Positions 9,287 through 20,473 of a DNA stretch of 38,394 nucleotides are shown here, piece by piece (the first letter of the stretch is position 1; every line of letters begins with the position of its first letter). Made by a program: the position numbers and the translations under genes. A model generated the notes under the pieces. That model had not been told where the DNA came from and made no database searches. It worked only from the letters and a program-made list of their open reading frames with translations. This stretch comes from an uncultured Alphaproteobacteria bacterium (lineage in GTDB: Bacteria; Pseudomonadota; Alphaproteobacteria; Methylaequorales; Methylaequoraceae), in contig CACEXK010000012.1 of assembly GCA_902563505.1 (NCBI GenBank), forward strand, positions 1 to 38,394, written 5' to 3'.

Positions 9287-10187
9287 CTCTTGGATGATTT
9301 TTTTCAATAACTGACCTCATCTTTTCTGATGTTACCTTAGTATACCTCTGAGTAGTTGCAAGTGAGGAATGACCAAGCAGTTCTTGAATAGATCTTAAAT
9401 CAACCATATTCTCAAGTAATTCAGTGGCAAAGGTATGCCTCAAAGAATGCGGAGTTGTGTTTTCAGGAAATCTGAGTTTATATCTAATTTCCCTAATTTG
9501 CTTTTGAACTATTGAAGCCTTTAATTGCTTACCTCTTTTACCTAAAAAAATATAATCATTGTATAAAATCGAATAGGGACAGGTTTCTACCATTTTTTCT
9601 ATAAAAAAAACTACCTCATTTAATATTGGTATAATTCTAGACTTTTGACCTTTACCAATTATTGTTAAATTATTTGTTTCTAAATCTTTTAATTTTAAAT
9701 TTAATACTTCACTTATCCTCAAACCGTAACCCCACATTAAAATAATAATTGATAAATTTCTCATTCTTATCCATCTTTCAGCTTCGGTTGATATGTCTTC
9801 AATTAAATTGTTTATTTGATTTTTAGATAATGGCCTTGGCATTGAACTTGCGAATCTAGGACCTTTGACTCGCAATAATTTTGATGAAACAATTTTCTTA
9901 TGTCTAATTAAGAATCTTAGAAAACTTTTGATTGAAGATAGAGATCTTGAATTGCTTCTATGACTAACCCCATTACTCAATCTTTTATAAAACCAACTGG
10001 TAAGATCATCTTGATTTAACAAACTAATTTCTTTAAAAGAAATTTCTGTATTTTTAAATTCCGACATGTGATCAAGAAAATGAAAAACATCTCTAGAGTA
10101 AGATTCAACTGTATTTTTACTAAGCCTTTTTTCAGACTTTATCCAATCCACCCATCTTAGTGAAATCAATTTTAATTCATTCTTCAC
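9279..10187 (-). CDS. xerC: Tyrosine recombinase XerC-type
   Basis: Site-specific recombinase that resolves chromosome dimers at dif with its XerD partner. The 302 residues have an N-terminal SAM-like core-binding domain (about 1-105) and a C-terminal catalytic domain. The full catalytic set is visible: Arg157 (GLRISE), Lys179 (GKGQKS), His247 and Arg250 (PHSLRHTFA), His273 (LGHSS) and nucleophile Tyr282 (TQRYTKV). The DUF484-xerC-priA neighbourhood is the conserved chromosomal xerC locus and argues against an integron or phage integrase. Calling it XerC rather than XerD relies on the DUF484 neighbour. It overlaps DUF484 by 11 nt. Confidence 0.9.
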   Translation of the reverse strand: MKNELKLISLRWVDWIKSEKRLSKNTVESYSRDVFHFLDHMSEFKNTEISFKEISLLNQDDLTSWFYKRLSNGVSHRSNSRSLSSIKSFLRFLIRHKKIVSSKLLRVKGPRFASSMPRPLSKNQINNLIEDISTEAERWIRMRNLSIIILMWGYGLRISEVLNLKLKDLETNNLTIIGKGQKSRIIPILNEVVFFIEKMVETCPYSILYNDYIFLGKRGKQLKASIVQKQIREIRYKLRFPENTTPHSLRHTFATELLENMVDLRSIQELLGHSSLATTQRYTKVTSEKMRSVIEKNHPRAS

Positions 10188-10839
10188 TATTAAATTCTTT
10201 CAGTTTTTGCTCAATTATCTTAGATAGAAAAAGTATTAAATCAAAAGCTCTGTTGCTCAAAAATTGTCTGTTTTCACTTGCATAAATAAGTAATGATTCA
10301 GATTTAAAAATTTTTTTTTCTAGAGAAAATATTGCATTAGAATAAATTTTCTTATCTATTTTATTAAAGAAACCGAGGCTATCATCGACAGCATCCAAAG
10401 TTAAAAAATCATCTTCCTTGTATACCTTGCTAATCTTTTCTTCAGTTACATAAATTAATCCCAATTCATCACTAATATCTTTTCTACTTGTAATTATATT
10501 TATAACTGCAAGATCAAAATAACCAGGTAATTCATTCTTAATGAATTGAACAAGCTGTTTTTTTTCTTTTAATATTAAATTAAATACAGCCTCGTGGACC
10601 TTTTTTTGAGTAAAGTAATTATGTTTAGCATTCTCGATTAAATTTTTTTGCCTATCTTTTAAGTTTTTAATCAACCAATCTTTAAATGAAATAACTTGGT
10701 TATTTCTTTGGGGGTATTTATTGTCAACGAATGATGGAAATTGCATCAAATCTAACAAATCTGGATTATTTAAAAAGAAGTCTGTATTATTTTTTAAATA
10801 ATTCTCAACTTGCTTTATACTTATTTTTTTTGAAAGCAT
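10177..10839 (-). CDS. DUF484 family protein
   Basis: A 220-residue member of the DUF484 family, recognised by the N-terminal block VENYLKNNTDFFLNNPDLL, a predicted helical stretch (about 50-95) and a GAF-like C-terminal half. The family is widespread beside xerC in Proteobacteria, but its biochemical function is not established. It is first in a two-gene transcript, and xerC starts within its last codons. The upstream 69-bp gap is shared with divergent priA. Confidence 0.85.
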   Translation of the reverse strand: MLSKKISIKQVENYLKNNTDFFLNNPDLLDLMQFPSFVDNKYPQRNNQVISFKDWLIKNLKDRQKNLIENAKHNYFTQKKVHEAVFNLILKEKKQLVQFIKNELPGYFDLAVINIITSRKDISDELGLIYVTEEKISKVYKEDDFLTLDAVDDSLGFFNKIDKKIYSNAIFSLEKKIFKSESLLIYASENRQFLSNRAFDLILFLSKIIEQKLKEFNSEE

Positions 10840-10895
10840 AAGATCATTCTATTTTAGTGTTTAATTTTCGCAATGTCTTCTTCAAAATATTGAGG

Positions 10896-10901
10896 TATAA
10901 T
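10896..10901 (+). promoter_or_regulatory. Candidate -10 box (TATAAT) for priA
   Basis: A perfect TATAAT lies 8 nt before the priA ATG in the 69-bp gap between DUF484 and priA. No convincing -35 is found 16-18 nt upstream, and the predicted start site would nearly coincide with the ATG, giving an almost leaderless mRNA. The overlapping GAGG (10892-10895) could instead act as a ribosome binding site on a longer transcript. Confidence 0.3.
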
Positions 10902-10908
10902 TTTTCTA

Positions 10909-12870
10909 ATGATAATAGAAATTCTACTTCCATTACCTTTAAATAAAAAAACATTTTACTACAAAATCCAACCAGAAAATTTAAATAATATAAAAATTGG
11001 TGGATTAGTTGAGGTTATATTTAGAAAAAAAAAAAAAATAGGATTAATTCTTAAGCAGCACAAAAAAGTAGATTTTAATAAAAAAATTTTATTTGTTGAA
11101 AGAATTTTTGAAGATCTTTACTTTTCTGAAGAAATCATAAAAAGCATGCAATTTATTTCTGGATACTCTTGTATTCACATTTCACTTATTTTTAAGTTAT
11201 TTTTATCTGGTTTTGTTCAAAAAAAAATAAAATTTGAAGAAAAAAGAATTAATGTAAAAAAAGATAAATTAAGACTTTCAGATTGTCAAAAAAATGCATT
11301 GAATACTTTATCAAAGGTTAATCTAAAAAAACATTCCGTAATTACTCTTCATGGAGTTACTGGTTCAGGTAAAACAAGGGTATACATGCATAATGTAATT
11401 AAAAAATTTTTAGAAGGATACCAATGTCTTATTTTAGTTCCAGAGATTATTTTAACAAAAGAATGGGTTAATGAAATAAAAAAAGATTTTGGAGTTTCTC
11501 CTAAAGTTTATCATTCTTCAATTAAAAAATCAGAAAAATCTAGATTATGGAAGTCTTCTATTCTTGGAAAACCAAATATCATTGTAGGTACTCGGTCTTC
11601 ATTATTCCTTCCATTTTCGAATTTAGGATTAATTGTTGTTGATGAAGAACATGATAATTCTTACAAGCAAGAAGAAAATTTAATAATTAATACAAGAGAC
11701 TTTGCAATCGTAAGATCAAATTTTTCTAAGTGTCCAATTATTCTGAGTTCTGCGACTCCTTCTATTGAAACAATATTTAACTGTAAAAAAAAAAAATATG
11801 AAAGAATTGAGATTAGAAAAAGAATCAACAAAGCCCCTCTTCCAGCTATTGAGATTATTGATAAAAGAAAGGAAATTTCACTTATATCTGTTAAACTTCA
11901 GAAAATTATATCGGCAAATCTAAGTGAAAAAAAACAAACCCTCTTATTCATAAATAAAAGAGGTTATGCTCCATTTATTATTTGTAAAAAATGCGGTTTT
12001 TCAAAAATTTGTCCAAACTGCTCATCTTCATTGGCTTTACACAATTACTCATCAACACAATCAATTCTTCTTTGCCATCAATGTAATTATAAAGAAAAGT
12101 TCATTCATAATTGTTTAAATTGCAAAGAAAATAATTCATTCATTTTTCCGGGATTTGGTATTGAAAAAATTTACCGGGAAATTAAAAAATTATATCCAAA
12201 TGTAAAATCTTTCTATATTTCAAGTGATACTATTAAAAATCCTGACGAATACGATGGTGTATTAAAAAAAATAATTGATAACAAAGTTGATATAATAATT
12301 GGAACACAACTTTTATCTAAAGGACATAATTTTCCATATCTAAAAACTGTTGGAATTTTAAATATTGATTGCTTAATTAATAATTTTGATTTTCGTTCTT
12401 TTGAAAAAACTTATCAACAAATAATGCAAGTCTCGGGAAGGGCTGGGAGGAAAAGTGAAAAAGGGAATGTTTATATTGAAACCTTTCAACCAAATCATCC
12501 TGTAATTGAAATGTGTAAAAAATATAAATTAGAAGAATATTATGATTGGGAACTTGAATTAAGAAAAAAAAACAAACATCCCCCATTTAGCAATCTTATA
12601 TCACTCATAATATCTTCTAAAAAAGAATCAGAAGCATTAAAATTTAGTAATGAAATAACAAAAAAACTTAGGTCTTTTTATTCTGAAATTGAAATATATG
12701 GCCCTGTTCCCTCAGTGATTTCAAAAAAAAAGCTTTTTTACAGATTTAGAGTTCTTATAAAATTTGAAAAATCTTTTTCCAATTCGCATTTAAAAAACTT
12801 TCTAAAAGAAATAAAGTCTCCATCAAATTTAAATTTTTATATTGATGTTGATCCAATGAGTTTCTTGTAA
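10909..12870 (+). CDS. priA: Primosomal protein N' (replication restart helicase PriA)
   Basis: 3'-5' DNA helicase that reloads the replisome at stalled forks. The 653 residues are shorter than E. coli PriA (732). The order is an N-terminal 3'-DNA-binding domain, Walker A GVTGSGKT (149-156), DEEH box (245-248), a zinc-binding insert with eight cysteines (C359, C362, C368, C371, C389, C392, C402, C405), then SGRAGR of the second helicase lobe and a C-terminal domain. All catalytic and zinc residues are intact. Two long A runs lie in the coding sequence (14 A at 11025-11038, 12 A at 11785-11796). Confidence 0.96.
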   Translation: MIIEILLPLPLNKKTFYYKIQPENLNNIKIGGLVEVIFRKKKKIGLILKQHKKVDFNKKILFVERIFEDLYFSEEIIKSMQFISGYSCIHISLIFKLFLSGFVQKKIKFEEKRINVKKDKLRLSDCQKNALNTLSKVNLKKHSVITLHGVTGSGKTRVYMHNVIKKFLEGYQCLILVPEIILTKEWVNEIKKDFGVSPKVYHSSIKKSEKSRLWKSSILGKPNIIVGTRSSLFLPFSNLGLIVVDEEHDNSYKQEENLIINTRDFAIVRSNFSKCPIILSSATPSIETIFNCKKKKYERIEIRKRINKAPLPAIEIIDKRKEISLISVKLQKIISANLSEKKQTLLFINKRGYAPFIICKKCGFSKICPNCSSSLALHNYSSTQSILLCHQCNYKEKFIHNCLNCKENNSFIFPGFGIEKIYREIKKLYPNVKSFYISSDTIKNPDEYDGVLKKIIDNKVDIIIGTQLLSKGHNFPYLKTVGILNIDCLINNFDFRSFEKTYQQIMQVSGRAGRKSEKGNVYIETFQPNHPVIEMCKKYKLEEYYDWELELRKKNKHPPFSNLISLIISSKKESEALKFSNEITKKLRSFYSEIEIYGPVPSVISKKKLFYRFRVLIKFEKSFSNSHLKNFLKEIKSPSNLNFYIDVDPMSFL

Positions 12871-12889
12871 AATAATTAAATTTCAATTA

Positions 12890-12918
12890 TTGAATACATC
12901 TTTCTCTTATGCTAATAC
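12890..12918 (+). promoter_or_regulatory. Candidate sigma70-type promoter for the atp operon
   Basis: TTGAAT (12890-12895) is separated by 17 nt from TAATAC (12913-12918), and TGC immediately before the -10 makes it an extended -10. It lies in the 75-bp priA-atpH gap, and the implied start near 12925 leaves a leader of about 20 nt. Consensus match only. Confidence 0.55.
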
Positions 12919-12945
12919 AGACTTTTTATATTTTGGAAAAAATTT

Positions 12946-13506
12946 TTGAGTAATAATTCTACAAATATCATTGAAACATCTAGACGCTATGCCAAAGCTG
13001 TAATTTTGGCGTGTAATAAAGAAAAAGAAAAAGTTAGGACAATTAAAGATAACTTTGAAAGTTTCTTAAAACTCACAGAGGAAGTCTGTGAACTCAGCGT
13101 TTTTATTGAAAGTCCTCTAATTAATTCAAAAAAAAAAATATTGATTTTAAAAAAAATTTTTAAAAAATTAAAATTATCGCAAGATTTTGAAAATTTTTTA
13201 GTAACTCTCACAAACCATGGCAAGTTGTTTTTGATAAATAAAATTCACAACGAGTTTGTAAAATTGCTTGATCAAAATGATGGCACTTTAGAAGTAACTG
13301 TTACAACAACAGAACCATTAGAAAAACAAATTGAAGAAAAAATTAAAAAAAGTCTTAGTGAAAAGTTAAAACATAAAATTAAGTTAAAAAAATTAATTGA
13401 TAAAGAAATTATTGGAGGAATAATATTAAAAGTGAATTCAATAATGATTGATAATTCAATAAAATCAAAACTTTCAGATTATAATTCAAGCGAAAGGTTA
13501 AATTAA
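12946..13506 (+). CDS. atpH: ATP synthase F1 subunit delta
   Basis: Peripheral-stalk subunit joining F1 to F0. The 186 residues start with the typical SRRYAKAV N-terminal helix block (12-19) and end with the conserved LKKLIDKEIIGGIILKVNSIMIDNSI-type C-terminal region. The start is TTG at 12946, because no in-frame ATG exists before the SRRYAKA motif; GGA at 12935-12937 is a weak Shine-Dalgarno. It heads atpHAGDC, the usual alphaproteobacterial F1 operon, with F0 genes kept elsewhere. The gene is notably lysine-rich. Confidence 0.93.
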   Translation: MSNNSTNIIETSRRYAKAVILACNKEKEKVRTIKDNFESFLKLTEEVCELSVFIESPLINSKKKILILKKIFKKLKLSQDFENFLVTLTNHGKLFLINKIHNEFVKLLDQNDGTLEVTVTTTEPLEKQIEEKIKKSLSEKLKHKIKLKKLIDKEIIGGIILKVNSIMIDNSIKSKLSDYNSSERLN

Positions 13507-15043
13507 ATGTCAGTGGATGCATCCGAAATCTCATCAATTCTAAAAAATGAAATAAAAGATATTAACGATGAAGCAAAAGTTTCTGAAGTCGGAACTGTTT
13601 TGACAGTAGGTGATGGAATTGCAAGAATTTATGGTTTAGACAATGTACAAGCTGGTGAAATGGTTGAGTTTCCTGGAAAAGTGAAAGGAATGGCCTTAAA
13701 TCTTGAAGATGATAATGTTGGAGTAGTCATTTTTGGGAGTGACCAATCAATAAAAGAAGGTGATATTGTTAAAAGAACTAAATCAATTGTCGAGGTGCCC
13801 ACAGGTATGTCTCTTCTTGGAAGAGTGGTAGATGGATTAGGGAACCCTATCGATGGTAAAGGACCACTAGAAAATACAGAGATGAGAAGAGCGGAATTGA
13901 AAGCGCCTGGAATAATTCCTAGAAAATCTGTACATGAGCCAATGCAGACTGGTATTAAAGCTATCGACAGCTTAATTCCTATTGGCAGAGGACAGAGAGA
14001 ATTAATAATAGGTGACAGGCAAACTGGAAAAACAGCTGTGATAATTGATACTATTTTAAATCAAAAGAAAATTAATGAATCAAATGACGAGTCAAAAAAA
14101 CTCTATTGTATATATGTTTCAATTGGACAAAAAAGATCTACAGTTGCACAGATAGTGAAAACATTAGAAGAAAATGATGCATTAAAATATTCTATTGTTG
14201 TCGCTGCTACTGCTTCGGACCCTGCACCCCTTCAATTTCTTGCTCCCTACACGGGTTGTGCTATGGGAGAATACTTCAGGGATAATGGTAAACACGCAGT
14301 TATATTTTATGATGATTTATCCAAACAGGCTGTTGCCTATAGGCAAATGTCTCTTCTACTTAGAAGGCCACCTGGGAGAGAAGCTTTTCCTGGAGATGTT
14401 TTTTATATTCACTCTAGACTTCTAGAGAGAGCCGCCAAAATGAATGAAAAAAGTGGTTCGGGTTCACTAACATCTCTTCCAGTTATAGAAACACAAGCCG
14501 GTGATGTTTCAGCATATATTCCCACAAATGTAATTTCAATAACAGATGGCCAGATTTTTTTAGAAACCGAGTTATTTTTTAAAGGTATAAGACCTGCAGT
14601 AAATGTCGGTCTATCTGTTAGTAGGGTTGGTTCTGCAGCACAAATCAAGGCAATGAAACAAGTTTCAGGTTCAATCAAACTTGATTTAGCTCAATTCAGA
14701 GAAATGGAAGCATTTTCTCAATTTGCATCTGATCTTGATCAATCAACTAGGAATCTGTTAGAAAGAGGGAGAAGACTTACCGAAATACTAAAACAACCTC
14801 AATATTCTCCACTTAATGTTGAAGAACAAGTTGTGATAATTTTCTCGGGTGTAAATGGTTTCCTCGATAAAATTGAAGTTAATGATATTACCAAGTTTGA
14901 AACTTTTTTATTATCTAAGTTACGAACTCAGGGTAAAAAAATTCTAGAATCAATCAAAAAAGAACAATCTCTCACAGAAAAAACTGAAAAAGATTTAAAT
15001 CAATTCTTACTCACACTAACCGAAGAATTTCTAGGAGACCATA

Positions 15044-15057
<14 letters not shown>
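13507..15057 (+). CDS. atpA: ATP synthase F1 subunit alpha
   Basis: Non-catalytic nucleotide-binding subunit of the F1 hexamer. It has 516 residues, a beta-barrel domain (about 28-95), Walker A GDRQTGKT (169-176), and the [17 protein letters not shown] alpha-subunit signature near 355-375. The ATG follows the atpH stop without a gap. Its 3' end overlaps the atpG start by 14 nt. More G+C-rich than its neighbours, as expected for a conserved, highly expressed gene. Confidence 0.98.
15033..15037 (+). promoter_or_regulatory. Ribosome binding site AGGAG for atpG
   Basis: AGGAG lies inside the atpA 3' end, 6 nt before the GTG at 15044. It supports GTG as the start, which gives the canonical N-terminus [10 protein letters not shown]. 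Confidence 0.8.
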
Positions 15058-17354
<2,297 letters not shown>

Positions 17355-17365
17355 TCTATATAATT

Positions 17366-17713
17366 ATGGCACTTAAACTTGAAATCCTCTCACCCCAAGA
17401 AATTGCTTATCAAGGAGATGTTGATTTATGTATACTTCCTGGAACTGAGGGTGATTTTGGCATATTAAATAACCATATGCCATTCTTAACTTCTCTGAGA
17501 ATTGGGATAGTTTATATTTATATTAATAAAAAATTATCGGAAACATTTCTTGTAACTGGTGGCATTGTAGAAGTTTCTGATAACAAATGTACTTTGCTAA
17601 CCGAAGAGATTTGTAAATCTTCAACTATTACCTCAGGTCAACAGATAGAGGAAGATTCTGAAGAAATAAAAAAAATCAAGCTAAAGGCCTTAGAAAAGTT
17701 CCACTATTCTTGA
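17366..17713 (+). CDS. atpC: ATP synthase F1 subunit epsilon (short form)
   Basis: Rotor-stalk subunit at the base of gamma. The beta-sandwich domain is complete (about 1-85, with PGTEGDFGILNNHMPFLTSLR). Only about 30 residues follow, enough for one helix, so the two-helix C-terminal domain that inhibits ATP hydrolysis in E. coli (139 residues) is truncated to 115 total. The 3' end overlaps the opposing rppH gene by 10 nt, so the shortening may be linked to the compact convergent junction (inference). The TGA stop reads cleanly, with no sign of a frameshift. Confidence 0.93.
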   Translation: MALKLEILSPQEIAYQGDVDLCILPGTEGDFGILNNHMPFLTSLRIGIVYIYINKKLSETFLVTGGIVEVSDNKCTLLTEEICKSSTITSGQQIEEDSEEIKKIKLKALEKFHYS

Positions 17714-18171
17714 AAGTAAATTTTTTTAAATGATTTTAGAATATTTGCATATAATGCTCTTTTAAAAGGAATCACATTAGTAATAGCTTGGTCAGGTTCT
17801 ATCCATTTCCAATCCTCAAATTCAGGTGTGTGAGTGTCGAGTTTGATTTCTTTGTCATTTCCAAAAAATCTGCAAAGAAACCATTTTTGTTTTTGACCTA
17901 TATATTTTCCATCCCAAATAACATTAACTAACTCTGATGGTATATGATAAGAATACCAATCCTTTGTTTCATTTAATATCTCATAGTTTTTTTTTATACC
18001 AACTTCCTCAGCTAGTTCACGAACCATTGCCTGTTCAGGAGTCTCACCATCATCAATTCCTCCCTGAGGCATTTGCCAATAATTATTTTTAAAATCTATC
18101 CTTTTGCCAACCCAAAGTTTGTTTTTTTTATTGAGTAGGAAAATCCCAACACCCCTGCGATATTTCCCCAT
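17704..18171 (-). CDS. rppH: RNA pyrophosphohydrolase RppH (Nudix)
   Basis: Removes pyrophosphate from 5'-triphosphate RNA to start RNase E-dependent decay. The 155 residues contain a complete Nudix box at 37-59 (G-x5-E43-x7-R51-E-L-A-E55-E56-V-G-I) and the YRRGVGIFLLN and WQMPQGGID motifs of RppH rather than of general Nudix hydrolases. It is the last gene of the rplU-led run, 8 nt after ctpA, a conserved alphaproteobacterial ctpA-rppH pair. It ends inside atpC on the opposite strand. Confidence 0.95.
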   Translation of the reverse strand: MGKYRRGVGIFLLNKKNKLWVGKRIDFKNNYWQMPQGGIDDGETPEQAMVRELAEEVGIKKNYEILNETKDWYSYHIPSELVNVIWDGKYIGQKQKWFLCRFFGNDKEIKLDTHTPEFEDWKWIEPDQAITNVIPFKRALYANILKSFKKIYFQE

Positions 18172-18179
18172 AGTACTTA

Positions 18180-19460
18180 TTATTGTACTGTTTTTTTATT
18201 GACAAGATTTAATGCTAATATTAAATCAAAAGCTCTGGATAATTGATAATCATTTGAATCATCATCTTTTGTTTCTTTTCCATTATCAACATTTTTTTTT
18301 TGTGTTTTTGAGTCTTGGTCATTATCAATTGCACCTCTTAAATCTGATTCTTTTCTAGTAGACTGTTCAATCTTTTTTAGCTCTGCCTGTTCAACCAAAA
18401 TATCAGGATCAATACCTGTTTTCTGAATAGACTTTCCGGAAGGGGTATAATATTTTGCAGTTGTTAACTTCAAAGCAACATTCTCACCTGAGGGGATTAT
18501 GGTTTGAACAGAACCTTTTCCAAATGATTTTGTTCCCATTATAATAGCTCTTTTATGATCCTGAAGAGCTCCAGCAACAATCTCAGATGCTGATGCACTT
18601 CCCTGGTTTATTAAAACAACAAGTGGCAAACCATCAGTTAAATCTTGTTTTATTGCATTATATCTACTTCCTTCTCTCTCAAATCTTCCACGTGTGGAAA
18701 CTATTTCACCTCTTTTTAAAAATATATCCGTGACACTTACGGCCTGATCAAGAAGTCCACCAGGATTATTTCTTAAGTCTAAAACATAACCTATAGGCTT
18801 ATTATTTTTTTTAAATTTTTTAATGGCATTTATTATTTCTTGATCAACCTTTTGATTAAATGAAGAAACTCTTATATAACCAATATCATTTTCTATTCTT
18901 GATTTTACTGCTTTCAATTGAATAATTGCCCTAGTGATAGAAATCTGAAGAACCTCCGTCTCATTTCTACTCACAGTAAGTTTAATTTTAGAACCTACTT
19001 TGCCTCTCATCACACCCACAGCCTCAGAAAGTGTCATTCCTAATACTGGTTCATCATCCAAATGGGTAATAAGATCACCTGCTTTTATTCCAGCTTTGGA
19101 TGCTGGTGTGTCATCAATTGGCGAAATCACTTTTACAAAACCATTCTCAAGTGTAACTTCAATTCCTAGCCCACCAAATTCACCTTTAGTTTGGATTTTA
19201 AGTTCATTGAGTTCTTCATTGTTAAGAAAGGTTGAATGCGGATCTAGTGAACCTAGCATCCCTTCAATAGCCGATTCAATTAGCTCTTTTGAGGAAACAT
19301 CTTCAACATAGTTATTCTTAATTTTTTCAAATGCTTCACCAAAAAGGTTTAAATATTTATAAACATCTTTTTCTTCTTCTGACGAAAGATTTGATGAAAA
19401 CAGAATTATTAAACTAGTTAAGAGAATTCTAATCATTAAATGATTATGCAGTTTTTTCAT
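18180..19460 (-). CDS. ctpA: Carboxy-terminal processing protease (S41 family)
   Basis: Periplasmic serine protease degrading or trimming envelope proteins. The 426 residues begin with a signal peptide (about 1-27, hydrophobic RILLTSLIILF), then a PDZ domain (about 85-170), then the S41 core. The catalytic dyad is Ser290 in GSASASEI and Lys315 in FGKGSVQT. The C-terminal 60 residues are acidic, lysine- and asparagine-rich and probably disordered. Start overlaps the envC stop by 4 nt. Co-location with an EnvC-type factor agrees with a role in peptidoglycan remodelling. Confidence 0.95.
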   Translation of the reverse strand: MKKLHNHLMIRILLTSLIILFSSNLSSEEEKDVYKYLNLFGEAFEKIKNNYVEDVSSKELIESAIEGMLGSLDPHSTFLNNEELNELKIQTKGEFGGLGIEVTLENGFVKVISPIDDTPASKAGIKAGDLITHLDDEPVLGMTLSEAVGVMRGKVGSKIKLTVSRNETEVLQISITRAIIQLKAVKSRIENDIGYIRVSSFNQKVDQEIINAIKKFKKNNKPIGYVLDLRNNPGGLLDQAVSVTDIFLKRGEIVSTRGRFEREGSRYNAIKQDLTDGLPLVVLINQGSASASEIVAGALQDHKRAIIMGTKSFGKGSVQTIIPSGENVALKLTTAKYYTPSGKSIQKTGIDPDILVEQAELKKIEQSTRKESDLRGAIDNDQDSKTQKKNVDNGKETKDDDSNDYQLSRAFDLILALNLVNKKTVQ

Positions 19461-20473
19461 AAAATCTCAACTTTTGATTTTGGATTAATTACTTTACCAT
19501 TTTGTCTCAATTCAAAATACAATTGACTTCTAACATCTGGAAAAATCTTTGCAATAGGCTCTCCTTTGAGCACCTCATTTCCCGAAGAAATCAGTAGATT
19601 CTTCATACCAATCAAAACACAAGTAAAACCATTATTATCCTCTATCATTACAAGGTTTCCATAACCTCTGAATTTGTTAGCGTATATAACTGTTCCATTG
19701 ATTGGTGAAGTGACAAAAGAATCTTCTTTAACTTTGAAAACTAACCCATTTTTTAATTTATGAAAATCTTTTCCCTCACCAAAGTCAGAAACTATAAAAC
19801 CCTGCACAGGCATTTGTATTTCTGTTTTATTTTTTTTTAATATAACTTTTTTAACATTTTTTGCCTTTGAAACTAACTCGTTTAAATTTTTGGCTTTTTT
19901 TTTTAATTTTTTTTCCTTAAGCTTTAGCCTTTGATCTGTTTTAATTTTTTTTTGAAGAGCAGCAACTTCTCTAATTTTTTTTTCAAGATTTTTTAATTTC
20001 TTTTCTAAATCACTTTTTTTTTTTTCATACTTTCTTGAATTTTCAACTAGCTCAACTTTCAACTGTCCTATTCCATCTAAACTCACAAAGAACTCGTTTA
20101 TCCCATGCTTTACCTGCTTTAAAAAAAATTCTCTTACGATTTGTTTGGTAATGATATCATCTGATTTAGAACTTAAGTTCTTTGTAATAGTCATTAATGG
20201 AGATAAATATATTTTTTCTTGAAGAAGAAAAACAAGTTTTCTTCCAAGATATTCTTTATTTTTTATATGCTTCTTGAATATTACTTGTTTTTGTGTGTTT
20301 CGGTTAATATCAATTTTTATTCTTTTTAATTCACTATTATTTTTTAAAATATCATTATGAATTACTACTGTTTGTTTTTTTAATTTACTTAATTTATTTT
20401 TTATATTTTGTTTTTCTAAACAATTAACTGTATTAAAAAACAAAAGAGCAATCAAAAAAGTTATTATTTTCAT
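19457..20473 (-). CDS. envC: EnvC-like murein hydrolase activator (coiled coil plus degenerate LytM/M23 domain)
   Basis: Predicted periplasmic activator of cell-separation amidases. The 338 residues have a signal peptide (1-18), long lysine-rich coiled coils (about 20-90 and 135-205) and a C-terminal LytM fold (about 222-337; SDFGEG, SPINGTVIYANKFRGYGNL, LYFELRQNGKVINP). The zinc ligands of active M23 peptidases are absent: KNGLVF replaces the first His/Asp site and YFELR replaces HxH. EnvC-type activators are naturally non-enzymatic in this way. In E. coli EnvC is governed by FtsEX, whose genes lie at 35281-36812 here. Overlaps gpmI and ctpA by 4 nt each. Confidence 0.85.
   Translation of the reverse strand: MKIITFLIALLFFNTVNCLEKQNIKNKLSKLKKQTVVIHNDILKNNSELKRIKIDINRNTQKQVIFKKHIKNKEYLGRKLVFLLQEKIYLSPLMTITKNLSSKSDDIITKQIVREFFLKQVKHGINEFFVSLDGIGQLKVELVENSRKYEKKKSDLEKKLKNLEKKIREVAALQKKIKTDQRLKLKEKKLKKKAKNLNELVSKAKNVKKVILKKNKTEIQMPVQGFIVSDFGEGKDFHKLKNGLVFKVKEDSFVTSPINGTVIYANKFRGYGNLVMIEDNNGFTCVLIGMKNLLISSGNEVLKGEPIAKIFPDVRSQLYFELRQNGKVINPKSKVEIL

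Noticed and set aside
12871-12891. AATAATT-N7-AATTATT inverted repeat after priA as a terminator
   Set aside because: The stem is only A/T, with no following T tract, and its right arm overlaps the atp -35 box.
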